Origin: Marinomonas colpomeniae
GTDB lineage: Bacteria; Pseudomonadota; Gammaproteobacteria; Pseudomonadales; Marinomonadaceae
Direction: 5' to 3'
Assembly: GCF_014803385.1 (NCBI RefSeq)
Contig: NZ_JACYFC010000004.1
Location: forward strand, 1-64,000
DNA length: 64,000 nt
Shown: one piece after another, positions 44,532 through 54,218 of the stretch
Numbering within the stretch: the stretch's first letter is position 1
How the letters are laid out: each line of letters opens with the position of its first letter
Notes under the pieces: model-generated
The model's database searches: none
What the model was told of the DNA's origin: nothing
Seen by the model: the letters and a program-made list of their open reading frames with translations, nothing else
Position numbers and translations under genes: made by a program

Positions 44532-45710
44532 GTGGATAAAGTAGATGTAGTTGTCATTGGGGCCGGCGCCTCTGGTTTGATGTGTGCCGCGACCGCTGGT
44601 TACCGAGGAAAAAAAGTCGTCGTCTTAGATCATTCGAACAAAGCCGGTAAAAAAATCCTCATGTCAGGAGGAGGGCGTTGTAACTTTACAAACATGGACG
44701 CTGCGCCAAAGCACTTTCTGTCTGAGAACCCACATTTTTGTATTTCTGCGTTACGTCGATTCTCTTCTCAAGACTTTGTAGATTTAGTGGATCGCCACGG
44801 ATTGGAATACATCGAAAAGACACCGGGGCAACTTTTCTGCCAACACTCTGCCAAAGACCTACTTGAGATCCTACTGACCGAACTTGAATGGTCTGGCGCA
44901 GAGCTTAAGCTCAACACAAAGATCATCAGCATCGACTATAAAGACGACCACACGTTAGTCACAACGAATCAAGGTGTGTTTGCTTGTGAGTCATTGGTTA
45001 TTGCCACAGGTGGATTATCCATTCCTAGTATGGGCGCGAGTGGTTTTGGTTACGATATTGCCAAACAAGTAGGTCACGACTTATTACCAACCAGAGCCAG
45101 CCTTGTGCCTATTACGATACAACCAGATCGTAAAGAACAACTGGCCGAACTCTCTGGTGTTGCTTGTGACATTTCTGCCACCGCTAATGGCACCACTTTT
45201 ACCGAACCTATGTTGTTTACTCATCGAGGTGTCAGTGGCCCATCCATCTTGCAAATCACCAACTTCTGGCAACCGGGTGTTGCTCTTGATATCAACATCA
45301 CACCAGAGCTTTCTTTAGACGAACTGTTTGCCGTGCGTCAAAATACGCCCAAGAAAAGCTTTGAAGGTGTTTTATCGACTACTTTACCTAAACGACTGGT
45401 TGACCTTATCAAAACCGAATTTCCTTGGCTAAACGAACGTTCAGCGCAAACCTCTAACGAGCAAATAGAAGCGTTATATCAATATCTCAGTCATTTCGAC
45501 ATTGCACCAAACGGAACAGAAGGCTACCGAACCGCAGAAGTGACCCTGGGTGGTATTAACACCAACGAAGTGTCGTCTAAAACCTTTGAGTCACAAAAAC
45601 AAAAAGGTCTCTACTTTATAGGTGAAGTGCTCGACGTAACGGGCTGGCTTGGTGGCTACAACTTCCAATGGGCTTGGGCGAGTGGTTACTGCGCAGGTCA
45701 GTATGTTTAA
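44532..45710 (+). CDS. HI0933-family FAD/NAD(P)-binding oxidoreductase
   Basis: A 392-residue flavoprotein of the HI0933/BaiN (YhiN) family. FAD motifs are VVVIGAGASGLMCAATAGYRGKKVVVLD near the N-terminus and LYFIGEVLDVTGWLGGYNFQWAWASG at the C-terminus; GGGRCNFTN and the middle all-beta insertion THRGVSGPSILQI are family hallmarks. The biological reaction is unknown. GTG start after AGG. Apparently monocistronic. Confidence 0.88.
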   Translation: MDKVDVVVIGAGASGLMCAATAGYRGKKVVVLDHSNKAGKKILMSGGGRCNFTNMDAAPKHFLSENPHFCISALRRFSSQDFVDLVDRHGLEYIEKTPGQLFCQHSAKDLLEILLTELEWSGAELKLNTKIISIDYKDDHTLVTTNQGVFACESLVIATGGLSIPSMGASGFGYDIAKQVGHDLLPTRASLVPITIQPDRKEQLAELSGVACDISATANGTTFTEPMLFTHRGVSGPSILQITNFWQPGVALDINITPELSLDELFAVRQNTPKKSFEGVLSTTLPKRLVDLIKTEFPWLNERSAQTSNEQIEALYQYLSHFDIAPNGTEGYRTAEVTLGGINTNEVSSKTFESQKQKGLYFIGEVLDVTGWLGGYNFQWAWASGYCAGQYV

Positions 45711-46050
45711 TGAGAACTATTACTAAATTTATTTCTATAGAGTGTGAAGCATAGGGTAGATGTTTTTTTATCATAAACTTGAGAGGTCGTTAGTGATTAT
45801 TAAATCCATGTGTAAATCATCGCTAGATTGAAATATTAGAGAATGGGTTTATTTAAGTTTTGAGTTTGTTCTTCCAGATGCGGCATTTATCTTATTAATG
45901 TCGCTAAAGGATCAAATTAATTATGATATTCAATGTTTGAGGCCAAGCTTTCGATCTCATTGTAATCCTAAGCAACCTTGGCTAACACAACTCCTAAATA
46001 TTATATGTTAGTGGGTATGCTTATTATTTCTAATGACGTTATAAGGGTGT
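45711..46050. other. gene-free region between convergent genes
   Basis: About 340 bp without a credible ORF or clear terminator. Confidence 0.35.
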
Positions 46051-46704
46051 TTAATCTTTATTCTCATGCATGATGAATGAAAGCAGCTTTATTGGAACTT
46101 GCTCTAGTACTTCTGGGCCGTGAGGAACTTCTGCATCGAAAGATAAAGAATCCCCAGCTTCCATTTTATATAGATGATTCCCATGACGATATAGAATTTC
46201 ACCTTCTAATAGGTAAATGAATTCTTGGCCTGGGTGAGAGAATGTTGGAAAGACTTCACTAGCGTCATCCATTGTGATCATGAACGGTTCAAATGTCTGC
46301 TTACTACCACGGTTATAATTCAATAATTGATAAGTGTGGCCTTTCTCCGTTCCTCGTCTAACCACTTCCATACCTTGCCCAGATTTTGTGAGCTGAGCAC
46401 CGCCTTCTGGGCGATCATAGTCGGCAAATAATTGAGAAATGGACAAGCCAATAGCGTCACACAGTCGACTAAGCGTATCTAGACTAGTCGAGACTTGAGC
46501 GTTTTCTATTTTACTGACCATACCTTGACTGAGTTTCGCTATGCGAGCGACATCGGTAATTTTTAGGCCTTGTGCAATGCGTTTTCGTCTGACTTGTAAA
46601 GCTATGTATTCTTCTAGCTTAAGTTTAGGTGATGACACCCTTTCTTGAATGATGTCGCCCTTATTTAGTGCTTCTGCGTGCTGCGACGGTGCGTTTTTTT
46701 CCAT
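46051..46704 (-). CDS. XRE-family regulator with C-terminal cupin domain
   Basis: A 217-residue protein: an N-terminal extension, a lambda-repressor-like helix-turn-helix (ALQVRRKRIAQGLKITDVARIAKLSQGMVSKIENAQVSTSLDTLSRLCDAIG, residues 36-88) and a cupin sensor (about 145-212, with HPGQEFIYLLEGEILYRHGNHLYKMEAGDSLSFDAEVPHG). Such PuuR-like regulators control nitrogen and polyamine catabolism. It is divergent from gmaS and probably regulates the methylamine genes. Confidence 0.88.
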   Translation of the reverse strand: MEKNAPSQHAEALNKGDIIQERVSSPKLKLEEYIALQVRRKRIAQGLKITDVARIAKLSQGMVSKIENAQVSTSLDTLSRLCDAIGLSISQLFADYDRPEGGAQLTKSGQGMEVVRRGTEKGHTYQLLNYNRGSKQTFEPFMITMDDASEVFPTFSHPGQEFIYLLEGEILYRHGNHLYKMEAGDSLSFDAEVPHGPEVLEQVPIKLLSFIMHENKD

Positions 46705-47029
46705 TTTTTAAGGCCTTTAGTGTTCAGGGCAATCAACCACTCTATTTATCTAATAAGAATACACTATAAAAATCATGTGTTTGCACAGGTAGGAAAAAAA
46801 AATATTTTTCTGCCATATTTGGCAAACATTTTGCTTTCCTATAGATAAATAAAAATTCCTAGTAGGAAATTATTGGGTTTTTATATATTTATTTTCCACC
46901 TCAGTTTGGTGACGAATAATGACAGCTTAGTGTTTATTGGTATTTCATATTGTAAGTGATTTGAATGTTATTCAATTGATTTATCAGCTTAAGCATACTT
47001 TACGTTCATAAAAAGTTAGGAGATTCACA
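46705..47029. other. divergent control region of the methylamine genes
   Basis: Contains a TGCCA-N4-TGGCA palindrome (46811-46824) overlapping the sigma-54 promoter, and three TAGGAA/TTCCTA motifs (46790-46795, 46836-46841, and the odd palindrome TTCCTAGTAGGAA at 46856-46868) that may be operators of the XRE-cupin protein. Confidence 0.5.
46820..46835 (+). promoter_or_regulatory. sigma-54 promoter of gmaS-mgsABC
   Basis: TGGCAAACATTTTGCT matches the -24/-12 consensus with GG and GC exactly ten bases apart and only the base after TGGCA unusual. Transcription would begin near 46846, giving a leader of about 184 bases. Nitrogen (NtrC) control would be logical for a methylamine pathway; no clear NtrC site was found. 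Confidence 0.65.
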
Positions 47030-48364
47030 ATGCAATCCGATGCAGTAGACAGCTTTCTAAAAGACAACCAGATTAAATACGTGTTGGCTCAATTTGTAGA
47101 CATTCATGGTGTTGCGAAAACGAAATCCGTTCCTGCAAAAAATATTTATGATGTAGTAGAAAAGGGCGCCGGATTTGCTGGATTTGCAGTGACTGGGCTG
47201 GCAATGGAGCCACATGGTCCCGACTTTTTAGCGCGTGGAGACCTTTCTACTTTAAGTATTGTTCCGTGGCAACCTGGCTATGCTCGACTGGTTTGTGATG
47301 GCTATGTTAATGATGCACCTCATCCATATTGTTCTCGAGTGGTATTAAAGAATCAACTTAAGCGCTTAGAGGCAAAAGGTTGGACACTTAACACGGGTCT
47401 GGAACCAGAGTTTTACTTATTCAAGAAAGGTGAAAACGGCGAGCTACTTCCAGTCGATAAATCTGACACACTAGATAAACCTTGTTACGACTATAAAGGA
47501 CTTTCTCGTTCTAGAGAGTTCTTAGAGACTCTTGTTGAATCATTACAGGCCGTTGATTTTGATGTTTATCAAATCGATCATGAAGATGCGAACGGTCAAT
47601 TTGAAATCAATTACACTTATGGTGAAGCGCTTGAGTCGGCTGATCGATTTACCTTTGTTCGAATGGCGGCGGGTGAAATTGCTAACGACATGGGAATGAT
47701 TTGTTCTTTCATGCCAAAGCCCTCTCCTGATACAACAGGTAATGGCATGCACTTCCATTTATCTATTACAGATGAATCTGGTAAAAATTTATTTAACGAT
47801 GATTCTGATAAAAATGGCATGGGTCTTTCAAAGCTTGCTTATCACTTTACGGCGGGGATTCTTGCTCACGCTAAAGCCTTGTGTGCTTTTGCAGCGCCAA
47901 CGGTTAATTCATACAAGCGTCTTGTTGTTGGTGGTAATAGCTCTGGCGCAACATGGGCACCTGCTTACGTATGTTACGGCGATAACAATCGTTCCGCATT
48001 GGTTCGTGTACCTTATGGTCGATTGGAATTCCGTCTTCCTGATTCTGGTTGTAATCCTTACTTAGTGCATGCCGCTATTATTGCCGCAGGTATGGACGGT
48101 GTTGAGCGTGAGCTTGATCCTGGCGAACCAATGAATATCAACTTATACGATCTTTCTCTTGAAGAAATTCTTGCTAAAAATATTTCCATTCTTCCACAGT
48201 CCCTTGGTGATGCACTAAACGAACTTGAGAAAGATGAGATTTTTGTAGAAGCCATGGGCAAAGATATTGTTGCTGAGTTTGTGGATGTGAAACGCGCTGA
48301 GTGGAATGAGTATTCCCGTCAGGTTTCTACGTGGGAAATTGAAAGATACGCAGAGTTCTTTTAG
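47030..48364 (+). CDS. gmaS: gamma-glutamylmethylamide synthetase
   Basis: A 444-residue enzyme of the glutamine synthetase superfamily (GlnT/type III-like group). It ligates methylamine to glutamate with ATP, giving gamma-glutamylmethylamide. Visible motifs are LEPEFYLF and [13 protein letters not shown] (metal/glutamate ligands), NGMHFHLSI, the ATP-binding [19 protein letters not shown] and [12 protein letters not shown]. The call over plain glutamine synthetase rests on the following mgsABC and mgdABCD genes. It is preceded by AGGAG and a sigma-54 promoter and followed 53 bp later by mgsA. Confidence 0.9.
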   Translation: MQSDAVDSFLKDNQIKYVLAQFVDIHGVAKTKSVPAKNIYDVVEKGAGFAGFAVTGLAMEPHGPDFLARGDLSTLSIVPWQPGYARLVCDGYVNDAPHPYCSRVVLKNQLKRLEAKGWTLNTGLEPEFYLFKKGENGELLPVDKSDTLDKPCYDYKGLSRSREFLETLVESLQAVDFDVYQIDHEDANGQFEINYTYGEALESADRFTFVRMAAGEIANDMGMICSFMPKPSPDTTGNGMHFHLSITDESGKNLFNDDSDKNGMGLSKLAYHFTAGILAHAKALCAFAAPTVNSYKRLVVGGNSSGATWAPAYVCYGDNNRSALVRVPYGRLEFRLPDSGCNPYLVHAAIIAAGMDGVERELDPGEPMNINLYDLSLEEILAKNISILPQSLGDALNELEKDEIFVEAMGKDIVAEFVDVKRAEWNEYSRQVSTWEIERYAEFF

Positions 48365-48417
48365 CTTTTTATAAGTAATCAATTGTAAGCATTTTAATAT
48401 TTATAGAGGTTTCTGCT

Positions 48418-49317
48418 ATGTGTGGAATTGTTGGACTTTATTTAAAAAACGACAAATATAAAGACAGACTGGGTGAGTTATTTACGCCTATGTTAATTGC
48501 CATGACTGACCGTGGTCCAGACAGTGCTGGATTTGCGGTTTATGGCGATGAAGTGGGCGAAGGCTGGGTGAAATTAACAGTACGTCATTTAGATGAATCG
48601 TGTGATTGGGCTGAAATCAGTGACGTTCTTTCCAGTAAGCTTAACTGCAAAGTTGAGTGGACTAATAATGCTGACGTTGCTGTGCTTAAAATTAATGGTG
48701 ATGAAAAAGCAGCCCGTGATTGTATGTCTGAACTGTATCCAGATGTATTAATTTTAAGTGCTGGCTCATCTATTGAAATTCTAAAAGAAGTTGGGTTGCC
48801 AGAAAAAATCCTCTCAAAGTACAACGTAAGTAACATGAAAGGCACACACATTATTGGTCATACTCGTATGGCGACAGAATCAGCTGTAACCATGGAAGGC
48901 AGTCATCCTTTTTCTACCGGTTCTGATTTGTGTCTTGTTCATAATGGTTCGCTTTCAAATCATAACCGTCTGCGTGAAAACCTAAAGCGCGAAGGCATTG
49001 TTTTCCAAACAGAGAATGATTCAGAGGTTGCAGCAGGGTATCTTGCATGGCGTCTTGAGCAAGGCGATACATTGAAAGAAGCGTTGGAAAATGGCCTAAA
49101 AGACCTAGATGGTTTCTTTACTTTTACCATCGGAACAAAAGATGGCTTTGCCGTAATGCGAGATCCAATTGCGTGTAAACCTGCTGTACTGGCAGAAACA
49201 GAAGACTATGTTGCGATGGCATCAGAGTACCAAGCGTTAACCACATTACCAGGTATTGAAAACGCTAAAGTTTGGGAGCCAGACGCGGCTACTTTCTACA
49301 TCTGGGAACGCAAATAG
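48418..49317 (+). CDS. mgsA: N-methylglutamate synthase, glutaminase-like subunit
   Basis: A 299-residue class II glutamine amidotransferase. The initiator Met is followed by the nucleophile Cys2 in MCGIVGLYL, with TDRGPDSAGFAVY, GHTRMATES and HNGSLSNHNRLRENL downstream. As the first subunit of N-methylglutamate synthase it would act on gamma-glutamylmethylamide, releasing methylamine within the complex. AGAGG lies before the ATG; mgsB follows after 16 bp. Confidence 0.9.
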   Translation: MCGIVGLYLKNDKYKDRLGELFTPMLIAMTDRGPDSAGFAVYGDEVGEGWVKLTVRHLDESCDWAEISDVLSSKLNCKVEWTNNADVAVLKINGDEKAARDCMSELYPDVLILSAGSSIEILKEVGLPEKILSKYNVSNMKGTHIIGHTRMATESAVTMEGSHPFSTGSDLCLVHNGSLSNHNRLRENLKREGIVFQTENDSEVAAGYLAWRLEQGDTLKEALENGLKDLDGFFTFTIGTKDGFAVMRDPIACKPAVLAETEDYVAMASEYQALTTLPGIENAKVWEPDAATFYIWERK

Positions 49318-49333
49318 TTCAGGAGTCCTAAAA

Positions 49334-50017
49334 ATGAAAACAGTTGATTTAACAACAAGTTCTGTACAAGATTTGAATCACGCTTTACATCAGCAAAGCA
49401 GCAGTGTGAGCGAAAAGAACTGGACAATAACAAACCCAAAAGGCAGTCATAATATTGCGGTGGGTTTAGATGCTGATCTGGATGTCGATATTCAAGGTCA
49501 CGCAGGCTATTTCTGCGCTGGCATGAACAAAGAGGCCAACGTTACTATTCATGGCAATGTTGGCCAAGGCGTTGCGGAAAATATGATGTCGGGCGTTGTT
49601 CGAGTAAAAGGCGACGCTTCTCAAGCCGCCGGAGCGACAGCTCATGGTGGCTTGTTAGTCATCGAAGGAAATGCTGGTGCTCGTTGTGGTATTTCCATGA
49701 AAGGCGTGGACATTGTCGTAAAAGGCAGTATTGGACATATGAGTTGTTTCATGGGGCAATCTGGATCACTTGTGGTATGTGGCGATGCCGGCGAAGCTTT
49801 GGGTGATTCCTTATACGAAGTGCATATCTATGTGAAAGGCTCTGTAAAGTCTTTAGGTGCAGATTGCATTGAAAAAGACATGCGAGATGAGCATGTTATT
49901 GAATTAAAAGGCTTATTAGAAAAAGCGGGAGTGGATGAGAATCCACTTGAATTTAAACGTTACGGTTCTGCTCGTCAGCTTTATACATTCAAAGTTGATA
50001 ACGCATCCGCTTACTAA
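49334..50017 (+). CDS. mgsB: N-methylglutamate synthase, GXGXG-domain subunit
   Basis: A 227-residue protein made largely of the glutamate-synthase C-terminal beta-helix repeat: GHAGYFCAGMNKEANVTIHGNVGQGVAENMMSGVVRVKGD and later GSIGHMSCFMGQSGSLVVCGDAGEALGDSLYE. ATG 49334 has AGGAG at the right distance; a longer frame would overlap mgsA by 62 bp. Structural subunit of the synthase. Confidence 0.9.
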   Translation: MKTVDLTTSSVQDLNHALHQQSSSVSEKNWTITNPKGSHNIAVGLDADLDVDIQGHAGYFCAGMNKEANVTIHGNVGQGVAENMMSGVVRVKGDASQAAGATAHGGLLVIEGNAGARCGISMKGVDIVVKGSIGHMSCFMGQSGSLVVCGDAGEALGDSLYEVHIYVKGSVKSLGADCIEKDMRDEHVIELKGLLEKAGVDENPLEFKRYGSARQLYTFKVDNASAY

Positions 50018-50036
50018 TTTCTAACGAGGTTTTATT

Positions 50037-51359
50037 ATGAGCAACGATAAAAATATTAATTTGAAAGAATCCGCGACTTTTGACCGTGCAACAATGGCAG
50101 AAATTCGTCGGGCAGCAGATACAGGCATTTACGACATTCGTGGGTTTGGTGCAAAGCGTAAATTACCACATTTTGACGATCTTCTTTTTTTGGGCGCGAG
50201 TATGTCTCGTTATCCACTAGAAGGTTACCGTGAAACTTGTAATACCTCTGTTGTACTGGGTGATCGCTTTGCTAAAAAGCCGATTACGATTGAAACGCCT
50301 GTGACGATTGCGGGTATGAGTTTTGGTGCTTTGTCTGCTAATGCGAAAGAAGCATTAGGTCGTGGCGCTTCTATTGTCGGTACCTCTACGACAACGGGTG
50401 ATGGCGGTATGACACCTGAAGAGCGTGGTCAATCGAGTAAATTGGTGTATCAATATTTGCCTTCTCGATACGGTATGAACCCAGATGACCTTCGTAAGGC
50501 AGATGCCATCGAAGTAGTACTGGGCCAAGGTGCTAAACCTGGCGGCGGCGGCATGTTACTAGGTCAAAAAATTACAGATCGTGTTGCTAGTATGCGTAAC
50601 CTACCTAAAGGGATCGATCAGCGTTCTGCTTGTCGTCATCCTGATTGGACAGGCCCTGATGATTTGGCTATTAAGATTCAAGAGCTGCGTGAAATTACTG
50701 ATTGGCAAGTACCTATCTACATCAAAATCGGTGCAACTCGTACTTATTATGATGTGAAATTAGCCGTAAAAGCCGGTGCAGACGTTATTGTAGTTGATGG
50801 TATGCAAGGCGGAACTGCGGCAACTCAAGATGTGTTTATTGAGCATGTTGGTATTCCGACCATGGCCGCCATTCCTCAAGCGGTTCAAGCCTTACAAGAA
50901 ATGGGGATGCATCGTAAAGTTCAGTTGATTGTCTCTGGTGGTATTCGTAATGGTGCGGATGTAGCGAAATGTATGGCATTAGGAGCAGATGCCGTAGCGA
51001 TTGGTACAGCAGCATTGGTTGCCTTGGGTTGTAACGATCCAAAATGGGAAAAAGATTACGAAGCCATTGGTTCTGCAGCAGGTTTTTACGATGATTACCA
51101 AGACGGTAAAGACCCTTCAGGTATTTCAACACAAGACCCTGAGTTGAGTAAGCGACTTGACCCTGTGGCTGCAGGGCATCGTTTGGCAAACTACTTGCGT
51201 GTGTTAACACTAGAAGCGCAAACACTTGCTCGTGCTTGTGGTAAGAATGATTTACGTAACCTTGAGCCAGAAGATCTTGTTGCTTTAACGGTTGAATCGG
51301 CTGCTATGGCGCGTGTTCCATTAGCAGGTACAACTTGGATCCCAGGTCAGAAATATTAG
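50037..51359 (+). CDS. mgsC: N-methylglutamate synthase, FMN-binding subunit
   Basis: A 440-residue protein related to the FMN-binding domain of glutamate synthase; it would join methylamine to 2-oxoglutarate reductively. Barrel motifs are ITIETPVTIAGMSFGALSANAKEALGRGA, GDGGMTPEERG, GQGAKPGGGGMLLG, IKIGATRTYYDVKLAVKAGADVIVVDGMQGGTAATQ and LIVSGGIRNGADVAKCMALGADAVAIGTA. Where large glutamate synthases have the Cys triad for a 3Fe-4S cluster, only the Cys of LVALGCNDP remains. A terminator follows. Confidence 0.9.
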   Translation: MSNDKNINLKESATFDRATMAEIRRAADTGIYDIRGFGAKRKLPHFDDLLFLGASMSRYPLEGYRETCNTSVVLGDRFAKKPITIETPVTIAGMSFGALSANAKEALGRGASIVGTSTTTGDGGMTPEERGQSSKLVYQYLPSRYGMNPDDLRKADAIEVVLGQGAKPGGGGMLLGQKITDRVASMRNLPKGIDQRSACRHPDWTGPDDLAIKIQELREITDWQVPIYIKIGATRTYYDVKLAVKAGADVIVVDGMQGGTAATQDVFIEHVGIPTMAAIPQAVQALQEMGMHRKVQLIVSGGIRNGADVAKCMALGADAVAIGTAALVALGCNDPKWEKDYEAIGSAAGFYDDYQDGKDPSGISTQDPELSKRLDPVAAGHRLANYLRVLTLEAQTLARACGKNDLRNLEPEDLVALTVESAAMARVPLAGTTWIPGQKY

Positions 51360-51390
51360 ATATTAGATATTAGATAATATTTCTGTTTTA

Positions 51391-51418
51391 AACCACGTGT
51401 GATGCGTGGTTTTTTTTG
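51391..51418 (+). terminator. terminator of gmaS-mgsABC
   Basis: Stem AACCACG/CGTGGTT, loop TGTGATG, then a run of T. A second hairpin follows at 51447. Confidence 0.85.
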
Positions 51419-51446
51419 CCTGAAATATATTCTTTAGAAGGGTGTC

Positions 51447-51475
51447 AAGGCACCTCATTTTTGAGGTGCCTTTTT
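51447..51475. terminator. second terminator, shared with IclR gene
   Basis: Perfect 11-bp stem AAGGCACCTCA/TGAGGTGCCTT with a four-base loop and T-run. It lies four bases from the stop codon of the convergent IclR gene. Confidence 0.8.
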
Positions 51476-51478
51476 CGT

Positions 51479-52234
51479 TTAGGGCGTCACTCTAGAGATG
51501 GCTTTTGCAATGTTTAAAAGTTGTTGTTTAGCAATTTCAAATTTTTCTGGGTTGTTCATGACTTGATCCGCCCCTGATATGTTAATAGCGGCAATTGTTT
51601 TTCCTAAATAGTTGGTGATCGGTACCGCAATGGCCGTTGCATTGTCGGATCGATTACTGGAGAAGCCTTGTTCTTGCTCCTTTCTTAATAGTGTTTTTAA
51701 TTCCGGTAAGGATTGTGGATGAGGACCTGGATATAAGTCTAATTGCAGTGTTTGATACATTGCATTCAGTTCAATGTCACTTAATTGTTGAAGTAAAACA
51801 CGACCCATTGCGTTGGTATGGCAAGGTAAACGGGAACCTAGTGGAATGTTGACGGATAAGCGTTGTGACGCTTGAGCTCTATATATATAGACCGTTTCTA
51901 GTCCATCGCGAATGCCTAAATGACAAGAAATGGAAGTTTGATCTCTGAGTTCATTAAGGTGAGGCGCTGCAATATCAACTAAATCTTTTCCAGCTAGAAA
52001 TGCAAAGCCACGAGAAACAACTTGCGGGCCAAGCTCGTAGGCATTCCTAGTGACTTTTTTCAGATAATCCATGTCCAATAGGGTTTGCACGATTCTATAA
52101 GTGGACGATGCACTAACACCTAAATGATCTGCAAAATCTTGTGTGTTTAAAACTCTGTGATCTTTATCAAACATCTCAATTATTTGGAGACCTCTAGATA
52201 ACGCTGGAACCTGGTACTCGGTGCTTTTTGTCAT
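51479..52234 (-). CDS. IclR-family regulator, divergent from purU-folD-mgd operon
   Basis: A 251-residue IclR protein with the winged helix (ALSRGLQIIEMFDKDHRVLNTQDFADHLGVSASSTYRIVQTLLDMDYL) and an effector domain (SIPLGSRLPCHTNAMGRVLL-like segment, FSSNRSDNATAIAVPITNYLG). ATG 52234 is preferred over TTG 52246. It sits between the mgs and mgd operons, diverging from purU, so it is probably the regulator of the oxidation half of the pathway. Confidence 0.88.
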   Translation of the reverse strand: MTKSTEYQVPALSRGLQIIEMFDKDHRVLNTQDFADHLGVSASSTYRIVQTLLDMDYLKKVTRNAYELGPQVVSRGFAFLAGKDLVDIAAPHLNELRDQTSISCHLGIRDGLETVYIYRAQASQRLSVNIPLGSRLPCHTNAMGRVLLQQLSDIELNAMYQTLQLDLYPGPHPQSLPELKTLLRKEQEQGFSSNRSDNATAIAVPITNYLGKTIAAINISGADQVMNNPEKFEIAKQQLLNIAKAISRVTP

Positions 52235-52403
52235 TTTTTTATCCAAATATGATTAGTTTTTACGTATATGTATTTAGTTTTAAAATATTGGTGTTTTTTT
52301 GAATTTATACTTCCAAAAAGTAATTATTCCAATATATTTGAATGTAGTGACTTTTTAAAGTGAAAATTATTACTTAAATGATTTATATGCAGGGGATTTT
52401 GTG

Positions 52404-53258
52404 ATGTCGAAAGAGTTTGTATTAAAAGCGTCTTGTGAGGCGACAAGTGGAATTGTTGCAACAGTAACGTCTTATTTGGCCGAACATGGCTGCTACATTG
52501 CAGAAATGCATCAGTTTGATGATGACGATAATAATCGCTTTTTTATGAGAGCTGTTTGTCGAATAGAAGGCGATGACAATGCAATCGCTTTGATTCGAGA
52601 TGGTCTTGATGTTGTCGTTGCAAAATTCAAAATGGATTGGGAAATTCTAGACAAAGATACACCTGTAAAAGTGCTTCTAATGGTGAGTAAATTTGACCAC
52701 TGTTTAGACGACCTTCTTTATCGCCATCGTAAAGGCGAGCTGCCAATGGAAGTGACTGCAATCGTTTCTAACCATAAAGACCTAAGGCCAATGGCGGAAC
52801 GAGAAGGTATTCGATTTGTTCACCTTCCAGTAACGAAAGACAATAAGGCCGAACAAGAAGCCGCGTTACTAGATATTATCTCAGAAACTAAAACAGACTT
52901 AGTTGTATTAGCACGTTATATGCAAATTTTATCTGACTCTTTGTGTAAGCAGTTACATGGCCGAGCAATCAATATTCACCATTCTTTTTTACCTGGTTTT
53001 AAAGGCGCTAAGCCTTATCACCAAGCGCATGAACGTGGTGTGAAACTTATCGGTGCAACGGCTCACTATGTGACGTCTGATCTTGATGAAGGCCCAATCA
53101 TTGAACAATCGGTTCAGCCTGTTGATCACTCATATACCTCTGAGCGATTGGTTGCTGCGGGTCGTGATACTGAAACCGTTGCTTTGGCAAAAGCGGTAAG
53201 GTTACACCTAGAGCATCGTGTATTTATGTATGGCAATAAAACGATTGTGTTTAAGTAG
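52404..53258 (+). CDS. purU: formyltetrahydrofolate deformylase
   Basis: A 284-residue PurU: an N-terminal ACT domain (FVLKASCEATSGIVATVTSYLAEHGCYIAEMHQF) and a formyltransferase-type hydrolase domain with the catalytic Asn-His-Asp set in INIHHSFLPGFKGAKPY and SDLDEGPIIEQ. It releases formate from 10-formyltetrahydrofolate. As first gene of the operon with folD and mgdABCD it completes disposal of the methyl carbon. ATG 52404 follows AGGGGA at seven bases. Confidence 0.93.
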   Translation: MSKEFVLKASCEATSGIVATVTSYLAEHGCYIAEMHQFDDDDNNRFFMRAVCRIEGDDNAIALIRDGLDVVVAKFKMDWEILDKDTPVKVLLMVSKFDHCLDDLLYRHRKGELPMEVTAIVSNHKDLRPMAEREGIRFVHLPVTKDNKAEQEAALLDIISETKTDLVVLARYMQILSDSLCKQLHGRAINIHHSFLPGFKGAKPYHQAHERGVKLIGATAHYVTSDLDEGPIIEQSVQPVDHSYTSERLVAAGRDTETVALAKAVRLHLEHRVFMYGNKTIVFK

Positions 53259-53309
53259 ATCGTTTTTAATTCGTCGTTTTTAAATATATTGAAAGAATAG
53301 GAGAAGGTA

Positions 53310-54182
53310 ATGACACTTAGAATCGATGGCAAGCTATTGGCGGATGAAATTGTTGAAGAAGTCTCCAAAGAGGTTGCTGATTTCACCGCTAAGTATGACG
53401 TTGTACCAGGGCTAGCTGTTGTTTTGGTTGGAGCCGATCCAGCAAGCTCTGTTTATGTTCGTAATAAAGTAAAGCGAGCAGTGCAAGCTGGTCTGAATTC
53501 TATTGAACATTACTTACCAGCAGATGTTGACCAGAAAACTCTAGATGACCTAATTTCATCCCTTAATCAGGATGATTCAGTGCATGGTATCTTGGTCCAG
53601 TTGCCATTGCCTTCTCATTTATCAGAAAATCGAATCATTGAAGCAATTTCTCCTGAAAAAGATGTGGATGGATTTCACCCACAAAATGTTGGCAAGCTAT
53701 CTACTGGTCAGCAATCTCTGATTCCTTGTACACCACTCGGCTGCATGATTATGTTAGAGCGTCAGCTTGGTGACTTGTCAGGTAAAAAGGCCGTAGTTGT
53801 TGGTCGTTCTAATATTGTTGGTAAACCGATGGCGAGTTTACTTTTAAAAGCAAATTGCACTGTGACAATCGTACATTCTCGAACAAAAGACATTGAAGCA
53901 ACCTGTGCTGAAGCTGATATCTTAATCGCCGCAGTAGGGCAACCTAAATTGATTACCGAAAGCTGGGTTAAGCCTGGTGCGGTTGTGATTGATGTGGGTA
54001 TTAATGCCATAGAGGTTGATGGCAAAAGAACCTTGGTTGGTGATGTAGATTATGACTCTGTATTGTCAAAAGTGTCTGCTATTACGCCCGTTCCAGGAGG
54101 CGTTGGTCCTATGACCATCGCTTGTCTTATGAAGAATACGCTTACGGCGGCTCAACACCAGTTAAGCGCTTCATTAGACTGA
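53310..54182 (+). CDS. folD: methylenetetrahydrofolate dehydrogenase/cyclohydrolase
   Basis: A 290-residue FolD of normal length. It oxidises 5,10-methylene- to methenyl- and then 10-formyltetrahydrofolate. The active-site Tyr and Lys are in [12 protein letters not shown]; other motifs are [37 protein letters not shown] and [16 protein letters not shown]. Between purU and mgdA (51-bp and 36-bp gaps), so it is dedicated to the methyl groups produced by MgdABCD, though it could also serve general metabolism. Confidence 0.94.
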   Translation: MTLRIDGKLLADEIVEEVSKEVADFTAKYDVVPGLAVVLVGADPASSVYVRNKVKRAVQAGLNSIEHYLPADVDQKTLDDLISSLNQDDSVHGILVQLPLPSHLSENRIIEAISPEKDVDGFHPQNVGKLSTGQQSLIPCTPLGCMIMLERQLGDLSGKKAVVVGRSNIVGKPMASLLLKANCTVTIVHSRTKDIEATCAEADILIAAVGQPKLITESWVKPGAVVIDVGINAIEVDGKRTLVGDVDYDSVLSKVSAITPVPGGVGPMTIACLMKNTLTAAQHQLSASLD

Positions 54183-54218
54183 AATTAAGAAAAATTAGAT
54201 TAATTTAGGAAATGTACT

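Noticed and set aside
44218-44539. Short ORFs on both strands upstream of the HI0933-like gene
   Set aside because: They overlap each other in an A+T-rich promoter region and lack ribosome sites.
47030-48364. Ordinary glutamine synthetase (glnA)
   Set aside because: The neighbouring mgsABC and mgdABCD genes and the type III-like length of 444 residues fit gamma-glutamylmethylamide synthetase better.
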